Source: Wohlfahrtiimonas larvae
Lineage (GTDB): Bacteria; Pseudomonadota; Gammaproteobacteria; Cardiobacteriales; Wohlfahrtiimonadaceae
Assembly: GCF_002006755.1 (NCBI RefSeq)
Contig: NZ_MVDO01000224.1
Location: forward strand, 1 to 35,740
Direction of reading: 5' to 3'
Length of the DNA: 35,740 nt
The position numbers were made by a program, and so were the translations under genes. The notes beneath the pieces were generated by a model. The model did no database searches. It saw only the letters and a program-made list of their open reading frames with translations, and was not told the DNA's origin. Positions 23,044-32,203 of the stretch are shown in pieces (position 1 is the first letter of the stretch; every line of letters begins with the position of its first letter).

Positions 23044-24369
23044 TTAACCTGCAATTGCCATATTCACTAAGCTGAATACAATTGCTGAAATTGCGATTAA
23101 ACCTAACACTGTTACAAAAACATTGCTCACTTGACCTTTATATTTTGCTAATGCTGGTACTCTGCTGATTGCGTACATTGGTAATAAGAATAAGATTGAT
23201 GCAATGATTGGACCAACTAATGTTTCAATTAAATCTAATACATTTGGCGATAAAATTGCGATAACCCAACAAGTGATGAAGATGAATACAAATGTAATTT
23301 TGTTAACAGTTTTTACAGAAGGTGCTTTACCCATTGCTTTTGCACCTCTTGTCACTAAACCATCAAAGCCTTCTTTTGCACCTAAATAATGGCCAAAGAA
23401 TGATTTAGACATTGCAACAAATGCTACGATTGGCGCTAAGATTGAGAAAAATGGAGTACCGAAATGGTTTGCAACATAAGATAAAATTGGTAAATTTTCT
23501 TCCGCTGCTTGTGATAATTGTTCTGGAGATAATGCTAATGCACAACTCACAACAAAGAACATAACTGTAACAACCATTAAAATATTTGCATATTTGATGA
23601 TACGAGAGCATTTTTGTTCAGCAACACCCGCATCTTCTTTTTTCTTCGCAACTGCTAAAGATGAAATGATTGGTGAATGGTTGAAAGCAAATACCATCAC
23701 AGGAATGATCAACCAAATATTACCCAAAGTACCCATAACTGTTGCTTCTGTTGACCATGTTGAGAAAATTGCTGTTGACCAATATTGAGACATCCAAACG
23801 GCAATGAACATCAACACACAAATGAATGGATACACTAAGTAAGACATCACTTTTAATGTCATTTCTTGGCCGAAGTTGATGATCAACATTAAACAGCTAA
23901 CAATTGCAAGAGATACAATTGATTTAAGTGCTAAAGAATCTGCAGCCGTGGCACTGATCAAATGTAATTGATTTTCCATAAAGCTTAATGTTGTGTTTGT
24001 TAAACCTACGCTATAAATTAACAAAATTGGGAAAATGATTAAAAAGTATAAAAATGTGATCACATTGCCTGCTGTTGGGCCAAAAAATTCTTCAGTGGTT
24101 ACTGTGATATCACCATCGTTACTACTTCCCGCCAATATAAAACGACATAAACCACGATGTGCTAAATATGCCATTGGGAAAGAGAAAAATAAGACAAATA
24201 AGAGTGGAATTAAACCACCTGAACCTGCTTTAATTGGCAGAAACAAAACGCCTGCACCAATAGCTGTACCATAAAGGCTCAGCATCCAAGTAGTATCAGA
24301 ACTTGTCCATTTAGACCGAGTGGTTTCGGAGGATTCTATGGTTGCGGTTGGATTTAATGTGTTACTCAT
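23044..24369 (-). CDS. sdaC: Serine/threonine transporter of the HAAAP family (SdaC-like)
   Basis: 441-residue inner-membrane permease with about 11 hydrophobic segments. It has LYGTAIGAGVLFLPIKAG near residue 33, AHRGLCRFILAGS, FGQEMTLKVMSYLVYPF, FAFNHSPIISSLA and the SKSFFGHYLGAKEGFDGLV region, all typical of the hydroxy/aromatic amino acid permease family and of SdaC in particular. SdaC is an H+/serine symporter. A strong AAGGAG stands before the ATG. It is followed by sdaA and preceded, 45 nt upstream, by a YheO-like regulator in the same direction, so the three probably act together in serine catabolism. Confidence 0.92.
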   Translation of the reverse strand: MSNTLNPTATIESSETTRSKWTSSDTTWMLSLYGTAIGAGVLFLPIKAGSGGLIPLLFVLFFSFPMAYLAHRGLCRFILAGSSNDGDITVTTEEFFGPTAGNVITFLYFLIIFPILLIYSVGLTNTTLSFMENQLHLISATAADSLALKSIVSLAIVSCLMLIINFGQEMTLKVMSYLVYPFICVLMFIAVWMSQYWSTAIFSTWSTEATVMGTLGNIWLIIPVMVFAFNHSPIISSLAVAKKKEDAGVAEQKCSRIIKYANILMVVTVMFFVVSCALALSPEQLSQAAEENLPILSYVANHFGTPFFSILAPIVAFVAMSKSFFGHYLGAKEGFDGLVTRGAKAMGKAPSVKTVNKITFVFIFITCWVIAILSPNVLDLIETLVGPIIASILFLLPMYAISRVPALAKYKGQVSNVFVTVLGLIAISAIVFSLVNMAIAG

Positions 24370-24414
24370 GTTAGCTCCTTAGTATTTAAGGTATGTTTGA
24401 CATCTGATGATTAT

Positions 24415-25164
24415 TTATTTTGTGACTGATTTGGTTTCACTTTGGAATTGTCGAATATTTTTATAAACGGCATGACGCGTAATTTGGAGTGCCTCTGCAA
24501 CAATAATTGTTGCTTCTTTTAACTCAAAAATTCCATTCTCATGAAGTACGCGAATAATATTCTTATTCCTATTTTTTAAGCTACTTTGCATGGCATCTAC
24601 TTCTTGCTCTGCATGTGCGATTGCTTTTTCAATGACTTCTTTAGCATTGGTGCTAAAATTTTCTGGTTGCTGCATGCCGATAACAGTGGGATTATCCATT
24701 GGCATCAATGTTTGAATAACCTCTGGGAATGGCACAGATAAATTAATATTGATACAAAACATGCCAATTGCTTCATCTGAGTGATTCTTTAAAATACAAG
24801 TGGTTGATTTCATCAATCCGCCATTTTTAGCATTTGTAAAATAACTCTTAGAAACACACTCTCCAGTTTGTTCATATTGGCGCAACATCTTAAGCCCCAA
24901 ATTAGTAACAGGAGAATTCAAGGTCCGACCTGTATGATGACCATTGATAATTTTGACAACTGAGCGATCAATATTTTCAAAAGAATGAATCACTACTTCG
25001 CAATGTGCGCCAATTAAATCAGCAATTGTTTCTGCTAAATTAAAATATGATTGCAAACATTCATGATCCTTTTTAGAGAATTTTTTCTTAAAGATTTGCA
25101 ATTTATCTTTCTGAGCTTTCATAGTAAATTCATCTCGGTGTAAAAAATTTAACTTACGAAGCAT
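24415..25164 (-). CDS. YheO-like PAS/HTH transcriptional regulator
   Basis: 249 residues. The YheO-type PAS domain (about 40-150) has DLIGAHCEVVIHSFENID, INGHHTGRTLNSPVTNLGL, GLMKSTTCILKN and IGMFCININLSVPF. The C-terminal HTH_22-type DNA-binding region (about 190-245) has IIRVLHENGIFELKEATIIVAEALQITRHAVYKNIRQ. E. coli YheO and the related DauR respond to small ligands; DauR controls D-arginine use. The adjacency to sdaC-sdaA suggests control of serine catabolism. The start is uncertain: ATG 25164 has no ribosome-binding site, ATG 25122 has only GAGATG. A TTTACATGTAAA palindrome lies just upstream. Confidence 0.85.
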   Translation of the reverse strand: MLRKLNFLHRDEFTMKAQKDKLQIFKKKFSKKDHECLQSYFNLAETIADLIGAHCEVVIHSFENIDRSVVKIINGHHTGRTLNSPVTNLGLKMLRQYEQTGECVSKSYFTNAKNGGLMKSTTCILKNHSDEAIGMFCININLSVPFPEVIQTLMPMDNPTVIGMQQPENFSTNAKEVIEKAIAHAEQEVDAMQSSLKNRNKNIIRVLHENGIFELKEATIIVAEALQITRHAVYKNIRQFQSETKSVTK

Positions 25165-25181
25165 ATTTTATTTAACAAATC

Positions 25182-25193
25182 TTTACATGTAAA
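25182..25193. promoter_or_regulatory. Palindrome TTTACATGTAAA upstream of the YheO-like regulator
   Basis: Perfect 12-bp palindrome 18 nt upstream of the regulator start, with a partial second copy (TTACATATAT) 8 nt further. It may be the regulator's own operator. Confidence 0.35.
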
Positions 25194-25315
25194 TATAAAA
25201 TTACATATATATAACCTTGCGGCCATTTTTTATGAGTTATGTCATATTTGGTTTATTTTAGTTAACCAATATACCCTTATTTAAATCAAAAAACTGTAAC
25301 TTTTATCTAAGTAAT

Positions 25316-25350
25316 AAAAAAGCTCCTAAGATTTAAACTTAGGAGCTTTT
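25316..25350 (-). terminator. Rho-independent terminator of the nap operon
   Basis: Perfect 13-bp stem (25318-25330 with 25338-25350) centred on GCTCCTAAG/CTTAGGAGC, loop ATTTAAA. On the minus strand it ends in TTTTTTATTAC. It lies 23 nt past the napC stop. Confidence 0.9.
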
Positions 25351-25373
25351 CATGGTTCAACAATGGTTGTTGA

Positions 25374-25982
25374 TTACTTTTTAGAGAAATTTAAATTCAA
25401 TTGTTTTTCTAACTCAACCCAATTTGCAGGCAATTCATGAGCAATACCTTTATGGCAATCAATACATGTTTTATTTTCATTTTTAGCCAAAGTGTGCCCT
25501 GTTCTTGCCCGTAAATTTTGATTAGAAAGGTCCATATTCATTTCTGTGTGGCAACTGCGACACCCCGCGGAATCACTCTTTTTCATCCGGGTCCATTCAC
25601 GCATAGCAAGCAATCCTCTACGTTCTTCTAATTTCTCTTTTGTATCAATCGTTTTACCGATAAAATGTTGATAAACATCATTAGCAGCTTGGGCTTTGCG
25701 GATCATTAAATTCAACCCTTGCTCCGGCACATGGCATTGTGAACATGTTGCTCTCACACCCGTTTTACTAACATCATGCACAGTTCCTGTATATTCTGTT
25801 TGATTAAATTGCATGGTGTGACAACTTGTACAAAATCCTTCACTATTTGTCCATTCTAAGGTTTTATGTGATGCAAAAACAGTGATACCACCAACCACAA
25901 AACCAGCTAGCAATAATGCTCCTAAGGCCCATTTTTTAGATGGAGACCAAAACCATCGCCAAATTTTTTTAATCAATGTCAT
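25374..25982 (-). CDS. napC: Tetraheme cytochrome c NapC
   Basis: 202 residues from ATG 25982, chosen because GGTGAG lies four nt before it; ATG 25994, which overlaps the napB stop as TAATG, is an alternative. One N-terminal membrane anchor (WALGALLLAGFVVGGITVF) holds a periplasmic domain with four heme motifs: CTSCH, CSQCH, CRSCH and CIDCH. This is the NapC/NirT family. It oxidises quinol in the inner membrane and passes electrons to NapB. Last gene of the nap cluster, followed by a strong terminator. Confidence 0.93.
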   Translation of the reverse strand: MTLIKKIWRWFWSPSKKWALGALLLAGFVVGGITVFASHKTLEWTNSEGFCTSCHTMQFNQTEYTGTVHDVSKTGVRATCSQCHVPEQGLNLMIRKAQAANDVYQHFIGKTIDTKEKLEERRGLLAMREWTRMKKSDSAGCRSCHTEMNMDLSNQNLRARTGHTLAKNENKTCIDCHKGIAHELPANWVELEKQLNLNFSKK

Positions 25983-25993
25983 ATCACTCACCA

Positions 25994-26425
25994 TTACTGT
26001 TTATCAGAAGATGAAAAGGTATTATCTATAAGTTCTGGAGCATTTGATTGCGGTACATGGCATTGTGTACAGAACCAGCGACCCGCAGCAATATTATCCG
26101 TTCTATGACCTGATTGAGCATCAATAAAATGGCTTTCTGGTGCAGCAACAGTTTTGAAATCACTATTATAAGGCCACGAATGACAACGCAAACATTGATT
26201 AGCTTTCAAATTAATCTGATATTTTTCAATTTTATGAGGAATTAATGGTGGTTGCTGACGGTAATTTTTATGCAATGTTATACCTTCTTGCATTTGATAA
26301 GGTTCTACAACAATATTTTCCTCATCAACAGGAACATCACCACGCAATCCTTGAAGAACTTCAGACTGGCCGAATCCTAAGAGTGTGCCCACCAATAGAA
26401 TAGAAATCAAAAATTTAGTTTTCAT
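25994..26425 (-). CDS. napB: Diheme cytochrome c NapB, nitrate reductase small subunit
   Basis: 143 residues from ATG 26425 (an in-frame TTG at 26431 overlaps the napH stop). Signal peptide at the N-terminus (KTKFLISILLVGTLLGFG), then NapB features: DENIVVEPYQMQEG, PLIPHKIEKYQI, and heme motifs CLRCH and CTQCH. It delivers electrons from NapC to the catalytic NapA in the periplasm. Confidence 0.93.
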   Translation of the reverse strand: MKTKFLISILLVGTLLGFGQSEVLQGLRGDVPVDEENIVVEPYQMQEGITLHKNYRQQPPLIPHKIEKYQINLKANQCLRCHSWPYNSDFKTVAAPESHFIDAQSGHRTDNIAAGRWFCTQCHVPQSNAPELIDNTFSSSDKQ

Positions 26426-26427
26426 AA

Positions 26428-27465
26428 TCAACTCACTTTTACTTTGGGTTTACTGTGTTTAACGGGAGAATGCTGAGAAGAAATGTCATAACTAAACACT
26501 CTCTCTGGGCAGACATCAATACATCGGCCACATCGTGTGCAATCGCTCATACCAACGCTTGGTGTTATCGATTGCTTGATGTAATTTTCTTTATTTTGAA
26601 TCAAAGGTCTTAAAACATGAGCTTCAGGACAAACCTTATAGCAATCCATACAATCATCACATGCAGAAATTTTAGGGGCGCTAACATACACTTTTGTCTT
26701 TTTACCCAATAAGCTATAGAAAGCACCTACTGGGCATAAGTGGCCACACCACAAATTGGCAGCGCCAATGATATCTGTGATAAAAATTACTAATGTCAAA
26801 GATATTGCAATATTTGTAATGGCTAGACCGCCAAATACTAATACTCGGAAGATACCTGTGATTGGATTAATCAATTCCCATGCGATCACTTGAAAAAGCA
26901 TTGATGTGATAATCGCAATACCTAAAATATAGAATCTAGCTCTCTTTGAAACAGATAGCTGATTATTAATTTTTAATTGTCGTCTAACCCAAGCTGCCGC
27001 ATCTGTCACAATATTGATGGGACAAACCCAAGAACAATATGTTCTACCACCTACAACCATGTACAAGGCAACAACAATGATGACACCTAAAATTCCTGTT
27101 AATGTGTACAAATTGCCTGCAGCTAAAGATTGAACAAATATGAACGGATCCCCCATGGGAATCGTTGATAATATCTCACTATTTGCTAAAGTTCCTTTAA
27201 TGATCCATGTTTGGTCATTACGAACATCAGACTCATTTTGTAAATTTTCTTGTGCTATGGCTGTCAGCACAGGAGATGCTTCCGTTGGATCTGTAGCCAA
27301 AGAATGATTCACGCCATTAATTGGAATTGCGAACAATACAATAATCATAATTTGACATAATCGTCTTAACATTAAGAAACGATGTGATTGCCACCATCCC
27401 TTTTTTTCTACGGCTTCTTCAAAATATAATGTGCCATTATATTTTTTGGGCGTCACCTTATTCAT
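26428..27465 (-). CDS. napH: Quinol dehydrogenase membrane component NapH
   Basis: 345 residues. Four membrane helices (about residues 35-55, 110-130, 175-200, 210-235) carry the CSWVCP and CGHLCPVG motifs of the NapH/NosR family. The cytosolic C-terminus has two [4Fe-4S] motifs, CDDCMDCYKVCP and CTRCGRCIDVCP. With NapG it forms a second route for quinol electrons to the periplasmic reductase. It overlaps napG by four nt, so translation is coupled. The N-terminal extension includes a soluble loop near residue 60-100. Confidence 0.93.
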   Translation of the reverse strand: MNKVTPKKYNGTLYFEEAVEKKGWWQSHRFLMLRRLCQIMIIVLFAIPINGVNHSLATDPTEASPVLTAIAQENLQNESDVRNDQTWIIKGTLANSEILSTIPMGDPFIFVQSLAAGNLYTLTGILGVIIVVALYMVVGGRTYCSWVCPINIVTDAAAWVRRQLKINNQLSVSKRARFYILGIAIITSMLFQVIAWELINPITGIFRVLVFGGLAITNIAISLTLVIFITDIIGAANLWCGHLCPVGAFYSLLGKKTKVYVSAPKISACDDCMDCYKVCPEAHVLRPLIQNKENYIKQSITPSVGMSDCTRCGRCIDVCPERVFSYDISSQHSPVKHSKPKVKVS

Positions 27466-28208
27466 GGCTCAAACCCCTTTAAATTTTTAATATCATGAAA
27501 TGGTAATGTCAAATTATCTTTAATCAATGATTCACCATTATTCTTCTCTTTTTCTTCCCAACCTTTTCGATAATGATCTGGCAATTTAGAGCGAGCAACA
27601 TCTGTTGGCAATACTTTAATAGCAGAAGCGTATTCCAATACACATTTCTTTTCACACAGCCCACACCCTGTACAATATTCAGCATGTACAACAGGAATGA
27701 AATTAGCATGAGCACCGGTCCTTGTATTTTCTTGTAACTCTAAAGTGATCGCTTTATCAATAACAGGACAGACGCGATAACACACTTCACAACGCAAGCC
27801 TAAAAATGCTAGGCAATTTTCCTCATCCACCAAAACAGCTGTACCCATCCGAATATCTTCTGCATTCGTCACTGTTTGATCTAATGCGTTGGTTGGGCAA
27901 GCTGCAATGCAAGGTAGATCCTCACACATTTCACAAGGAATTTCTCTAGGTACAAAATAAGGTGTCCCTAGTGTTGGTTGGCTTAATTCAGATAATTTCA
28001 ACGTATCATAAGGACATGCGCGTACGCATAAGCCACAACGAGTACAAGCGCTCAGAAAATCTTGATCATTAATTGCACCAGGTGGTCTCAATATATTCTG
28101 ATTGCTTGCTTTACTCTGTTTGGCCAACATCGCTAAAGGTAGCAGCCCTAAACATACTGCACCGCTCACTTTAGTCGCTGTTGCCAAAAATTCTCGCCGA
28201 CTTTTCAT
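27462..28208 (-). CDS. napG: Ferredoxin-type protein NapG
   Basis: 248 residues from ATG 28208. A Tat signal (SRREFLATATKVSG) leads a protein with four [4Fe-4S] binding groups: CTRCGLCVRACP, CEMCEDLPCIAACP, the irregular CLAF..CEVCYRVCP and CTGCGLCEKKC. It is periplasmic and membrane-associated, working with NapH in quinol oxidation. The napA stop is five nt upstream, and napH overlaps its end by four. Confidence 0.93.
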   Translation of the reverse strand: MKSRREFLATATKVSGAVCLGLLPLAMLAKQSKASNQNILRPPGAINDQDFLSACTRCGLCVRACPYDTLKLSELSQPTLGTPYFVPREIPCEMCEDLPCIAACPTNALDQTVTNAEDIRMGTAVLVDEENCLAFLGLRCEVCYRVCPVIDKAITLELQENTRTGAHANFIPVVHAEYCTGCGLCEKKCVLEYASAIKVLPTDVARSKLPDHYRKGWEEKEKNNGESLIKDNLTLPFHDIKNLKGFEP

Positions 28209-28213
28209 GACCA

Positions 28214-30703
28214 CTAAGCTCTTTCGATCTTAACTGCACATTTCTTATAATCCGTTTCTTTAGATAAAGGACAAGTTGCATCTAAAGTGATTTTATTCAC
28301 CAATCGCGCTTCATCAAAGAATGGAATGAAAACTAAACCATCCGGTGGCGTATTACGCCCTTTTGTTTCCACAATTGTGACAACAGAACCACGGCGAGAG
28401 CTCACTTTTGCTTTATCACCACGACGAAGCCCTAACTTCTTAGCATCGTTTGCACTGATGAATAATTGAGCCACAGGTACAGCTTTATGCAATTCAGGAA
28501 CACGACGTGTCATACTACCAGTATGCCAATGCTCTAATACACGACCTGTACAGAACCAGAATGGATATTCTTGATCTGGCACTTCTGCTGCAGGTTCATA
28601 AGGTAATGCAAAAATAACTGCTCGATTATCTTTATGACCATAAAAGCTTACTTCTGCTCCTGCTTTAACATAAGGATCATACCCCTCGCGATAGCGCCAT
28701 AATGTTTCTTTTCCTTCCACAACTGGCCAGCGTAAACCACGAGCTTTGTGATACATTTCAAATGGTGCTAAATCATGCCCATGCCCACGGCCAAATGTTG
28801 CATACTCTTCAAATAAACCTTTTTGAATATAGAAACCAAATGTTTCAGCTTCTGTATTATCAAATCCTTCTTGCCTATCTGATAATGGGAATCGATCTAC
28901 ATTACCATTGCGATATAAAACATCATATAAAGTTTTACCACGTACCTCAGGTTGCTTAGCAATTAAATCTTCAGGCCAGAAATCTTCAACTTTTAAGCGT
29001 TGAGATAACTCGACCATTTGACGCATATCTGAACGTGCATTACCTAAAGGTTTAACTTGTTGGCGCCAGAATTGTGTACGTCTTTCAGCATTACCATAAG
29101 CCCCCTCTTTCTCCACCCACATTGCTGTTGGTAAAATCAAATCCGCAGATAATGCTGAAACTGTTGGATAAGGGTCAGAAACAATCACAAATGCCTCAGG
29201 ATTTCTCCAACCAGGATATGTTTCTTCATTTAAGTTTGGCCCTGCCTGCATATTATTGTTACACATTGACCAATATACTTTGAGCTTACCATCTTTCAAT
29301 GCTCGGCTTTGAGCTACCGCATGTAAGCCAACTTTCGGACTAACAGTACCTTCTGGTAATTTCCAAATTGTTTCTGCTGTTTTACGATGATCAGGATTAT
29401 TAACAACTAAATCTGCAGGTAGACGATGAGCAAATGTACCCACTTCTCTTGCGGTGCCACATGCTGAAGGTTGCCCTGTCAATGAGAAAGGCCCACAACC
29501 TGGTTTAGATATTTTACCTGTCAATAAATGGATATTATAGATTAAGTTATTAGCCCATGTACCACGGCTATGTTGATTAAAGCCCATTGTCCAAAATGAC
29601 ACAATTTTCTTATCAGGATCCGCATACATTTGAGCCATTCTTTCTAATTTATGCTTAGGTACGCCAGATAACTCATGTGCTTTATCTAAAGTATATTCAG
29701 AAACAAATTCTGCAAACTCTTCAAAACTCATAGGGGTTGCATCGCCAGAGTCTGGGTTTTTAGCTTTCTGTTGTAACGGATGCTCAGGACGCAAACCATA
29801 CCCAATATCAGTTACACCTTTTTTAAAATTAGTATGTTTATTAATGAAGTCTTCATCATAGGCTTTATTCTGAATAATATAGTTTGCAATATAATTCATG
29901 ATGGCTAAATCAGTTTGCGGCGCAAATACCATGCCATTATCTGCTAACTCAAATGAACGATGCGTGTAAGTTGACAACACATGTACTTCACAATTCGGGT
30001 GTGTCAAACGTTGGTTGGTAATGCGTGACCATAAAATAGGATGCATTTCAGCCATATTTGAGCCCCACAAAACAAAGGCGTCTGCATTTTCAATATCGTT
30101 ATAACATCCCATCGGCTCATCCATACCAAAAGTACGCATAAAACCAACAACAGCAGAAGCCATACAGTGACGAGCATTAGGATCTAAGTTGTTACTTCTT
30201 AAACCTGCTTTATGAAATTTAGAAGCAGTATATCCTTCAAAAATTGTCCACTGTCCTGAACCAAACATTGCAACATTATCAGGACCTTTTTCCTTATCTT
30301 GATAAGCCTCTTTATATTTCTGAGCCATTAAATCATAAGCTTGATCCCAAGTAATTTCAGTGAACTCACCATTTTTATCATATTCACCGTTGGTCATTCT
30401 TAATAATGGATTATTAAGACGATCCTTACCATACATAATTTTAGATAAGAAATATCCTTTGATACAGTTTAAGCCTTTATTCACAGGCGCATCTGGATCA
30501 CCCTGAGTTGCAACCACCCTACCATTCTTAGTGCCGATTAAAACACCACAACCTGTACCACAGAATCGGCAAGCACCTTTATCCCACCGAATACCATCAT
30601 TCCCTGCTTGCTGTGCAACTGCAGGTGAATATATACCATTTAAAGCGCTCACAGCACCAGTAGCGGCTGCTAGCTTCATGAAATGACGACGAGATAAAGT
30701 CAT
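28214..30703 (-). CDS. napA: Periplasmic nitrate reductase catalytic subunit NapA
   Basis: 829 residues (E. coli 828). It reduces nitrate to nitrite using bis-MGD molybdenum. Tat signal [11 protein letters not shown], cleavage after AVA (residue 30). The [4Fe-4S] cluster ligands are Cys45, Cys48, Cys52 and Cys80 ([14 protein letters not shown]). The molybdenum-ligating cysteine is Cys180 in ARHCMAS. The start is ATG 30703, where GGAGAA lies seven nt upstream; the open frame extends eight codons further. Order napD-A-G-H-B-C, but napA is separated from napD by 148 nt, which carries an FNR-like site. Confidence 0.97.
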   Translation of the reverse strand: MTLSRRHFMKLAAATGAVSALNGIYSPAVAQQAGNDGIRWDKGACRFCGTGCGVLIGTKNGRVVATQGDPDAPVNKGLNCIKGYFLSKIMYGKDRLNNPLLRMTNGEYDKNGEFTEITWDQAYDLMAQKYKEAYQDKEKGPDNVAMFGSGQWTIFEGYTASKFHKAGLRSNNLDPNARHCMASAVVGFMRTFGMDEPMGCYNDIENADAFVLWGSNMAEMHPILWSRITNQRLTHPNCEVHVLSTYTHRSFELADNGMVFAPQTDLAIMNYIANYIIQNKAYDEDFINKHTNFKKGVTDIGYGLRPEHPLQQKAKNPDSGDATPMSFEEFAEFVSEYTLDKAHELSGVPKHKLERMAQMYADPDKKIVSFWTMGFNQHSRGTWANNLIYNIHLLTGKISKPGCGPFSLTGQPSACGTAREVGTFAHRLPADLVVNNPDHRKTAETIWKLPEGTVSPKVGLHAVAQSRALKDGKLKVYWSMCNNNMQAGPNLNEETYPGWRNPEAFVIVSDPYPTVSALSADLILPTAMWVEKEGAYGNAERRTQFWRQQVKPLGNARSDMRQMVELSQRLKVEDFWPEDLIAKQPEVRGKTLYDVLYRNGNVDRFPLSDRQEGFDNTEAETFGFYIQKGLFEEYATFGRGHGHDLAPFEMYHKARGLRWPVVEGKETLWRYREGYDPYVKAGAEVSFYGHKDNRAVIFALPYEPAAEVPDQEYPFWFCTGRVLEHWHTGSMTRRVPELHKAVPVAQLFISANDAKKLGLRRGDKAKVSSRRGSVVTIVETKGRNTPPDGLVFIPFFDEARLVNKITLDATCPLSKETDYKKCAVKIERA

Positions 30704-30744
30704 AATTTTCTCCAGATGAATATTCACGATTCATTATTAATAGA

Positions 30745-30793
30745 TGTATATAAAATACATATAATGGAGAAAATTGTCTTTGACCTATGTCAA
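30745..30793 (-). promoter_or_regulatory. FNR/DNR-like box and promoter upstream of napA
   Basis: TTGAC-CTAT-GTCAA (30780-30793) is a perfect inverted repeat of the CRP/FNR superfamily shape (FNR consensus TTGATN4ATCAA, with C/G in the fifth positions). TATTTT at 30757-30752 on the minus strand fits a -10 for a start at 30745, putting the box centre at -41.5, the class II activator distance. It would give napA its own anaerobic or NO-responsive promoter in addition to transcription from napD. Confidence 0.5.
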
Positions 30794-30851
30794 TCACAAA
30801 ACACAAAATTACATTTATTATCAATACGTTATATCTAACTAGATACAGCGT

Positions 30852-31100
30852 TTATTCAAAAAAATGGTTCACTAATGTAATAGATAACACATGTGGATGC
30901 TCTTTAATAGACTCCATAATATCGTAAGCAGTTTTATCTAATTGATCTTCAATCAAAAGTGCAATTTTATTGTTATTATCATGTTCTAATACTTCACAGC
31001 CCTTGATTTCAGAAAGATCTTTTAACAAAGACTGAAAATTTTCAACATTTACACTTACTAACACACCACATACATTATATTTTTTAGAATCAACACTCAT
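30852..31100 (-). CDS. napD: NapD, Tat-signal-binding chaperone for NapA
   Basis: 82 residues. Ferredoxin-like fold: NVCGVLVSVNVENFQSLLKDLSEIKGCEVLEHDNNNKIALLIED, which matches the E. coli NapD pattern (CGVLV.V.P and a terminal SITLVNHFFE-type strand). It binds the NapA twin-arginine signal and delays export until molybdenum cofactor is inserted. AAGGAAATAATACA precedes the ATG. The first nap gene here; no napF or napE is found upstream. It is separated from the tsdBA-like genes by their terminator. Confidence 0.9.
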   Translation of the reverse strand: MSVDSKKYNVCGVLVSVNVENFQSLLKDLSEIKGCEVLEHDNNNKIALLIEDQLDKTAYDIMESIKEHPHVLSITLVNHFFE

Positions 31101-31218
31101 TGTATTATTTCCTTATCACTCAAAATAAATACTAAAAATGTATCATATACTTTTCAATGTTGGCAGAAAGCGAACAAATCTTTGATGAAAGACAGATATC
31201 TATAAAAATTTTCCTCAT

Positions 31219-31249
31219 AAAAAAACTCCAAATAAAAATTTGGAGTTTT
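31219..31249 (-). terminator. Rho-independent terminator of the tsdBA-like operon
   Basis: Perfect 12-bp stem AAAACTCCAAAT (31222-31233) / ATTTGGAGTTTT (31238-31249) with an AAAA loop; on the minus strand it ends in seven Ts. It isolates the nap genes from the cytochrome operon. Confidence 0.9.
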
Positions 31250-31274
31250 CTCGGGTTTAAGATCAGTTTAGCAG

Positions 31275-32201
31275 TTACTGCACACCCTGACCTAAAATCT
31301 TACCATTGACTTCTTGACCATAAAGATTCACACCATCATTAGCATGATATTTTTCATAAGTCTTTTCAACTGAACCATCCACTAAGCGAGGATCTTGAGG
31401 ACGCTCATGACTATTCATAAAGGCAGCAACATCCCAAGCTTCTTGATCTGTTAAGGAATTACCTTTACCCAATGGCATATTTGCCTTGATAAAATCAGCC
31501 GCTGTATTGATGCGGTGCATTCCTGCGCCCCAGTTGAATGAATCCTTACCCCATAATGGTGGGAATACATAGTTCTCTGCAACTTTCTGTCCCATACCAT
31601 CTGCACCATGGCAGAACGCACAATTATCTGCATAAACTTGTGCGCCACGCTCAATACTGTAACCGCCCTCAGGTTGTTTTACAGAAGGATAAGCTCGGCC
31701 CGGCAAAGATACACCTGTTGGTGCATTAGTCGCTAACCAATAAGAATATGTAATCAATGCTGTCATTGCTTCACTATCTGCAGGCGGTGGTGTACCATCC
31801 ATACTGAATTGGAAACAACCTTGAATACGTTCAGCATAAGTATTAACTTTATTATTCTTGCTACGGTAAGCTGGATACATAGGATATGCACCCCATAATG
31901 GTGCAGCATTAGCTAAACGACCTTGATCCATGTGACAGTTCACACAATTCATACCATTACCAACATATTCTGGCACTTGATTTTTCGTATCAACAAAAAT
32001 TGCATGGCCTTTACGAACCATTTCACCGTATGCATTATCTGGCAGATCTTTTTCTAAAGGTGGTTGATGATACTGCGTACTTTCATTCACCGCTTGAATA
32101 TTAGATAACTGCGATTGATCATCCATTTTAATTGGATTCTCAGCAACTGCTACAGAAGAATAAAGAGCAGCTACGAGAGATGTCACTAAAATCTTTTTCA
32201 T
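31275..32201 (-). CDS. tsdA: TsdA-like diheme cytochrome c (thiosulfate dehydrogenase/tetrathionate reductase family)
   Basis: 308 residues. Signal peptide 1-20 (cleavage after AVA). Two heme motifs: CVNCH (86-90) and CAFCH (194-198). Between them GAYPMYPAYRSKNNKVNTYAERI and IQGCFQFSMDG, where Cys129 corresponds to the cysteine that axially ligates heme 1 in Allochromatium TsdA (sequence from memory). TsdA enzymes interconvert thiosulfate and tetrathionate in the periplasm. AAGGAG for this gene lies within the last codons of the upstream cytochrome, which ends two nt before the ATG. The cysteine argues for TsdA over a generic c4; direction in vivo is unknown. Confidence 0.82.
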   Translation of the reverse strand: MKKILVTSLVAALYSSVAVAENPIKMDDQSQLSNIQAVNESTQYHQPPLEKDLPDNAYGEMVRKGHAIFVDTKNQVPEYVGNGMNCVNCHMDQGRLANAAPLWGAYPMYPAYRSKNNKVNTYAERIQGCFQFSMDGTPPPADSEAMTALITYSYWLATNAPTGVSLPGRAYPSVKQPEGGYSIERGAQVYADNCAFCHGADGMGQKVAENYVFPPLWGKDSFNWGAGMHRINTAADFIKANMPLGKGNSLTDQEAWDVAAFMNSHERPQDPRLVDGSVEKTYEKYHANDGVNLYGQEVNGKILGQGVQ

Positions 32202-32203
32202 GA

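Noticed and set aside
31182-31195. TTGATGAAAGACAG considered as an FNR box for napD
   Set aside because: Only one half-site fits; the second half does not match, and no well-spaced promoter was seen.
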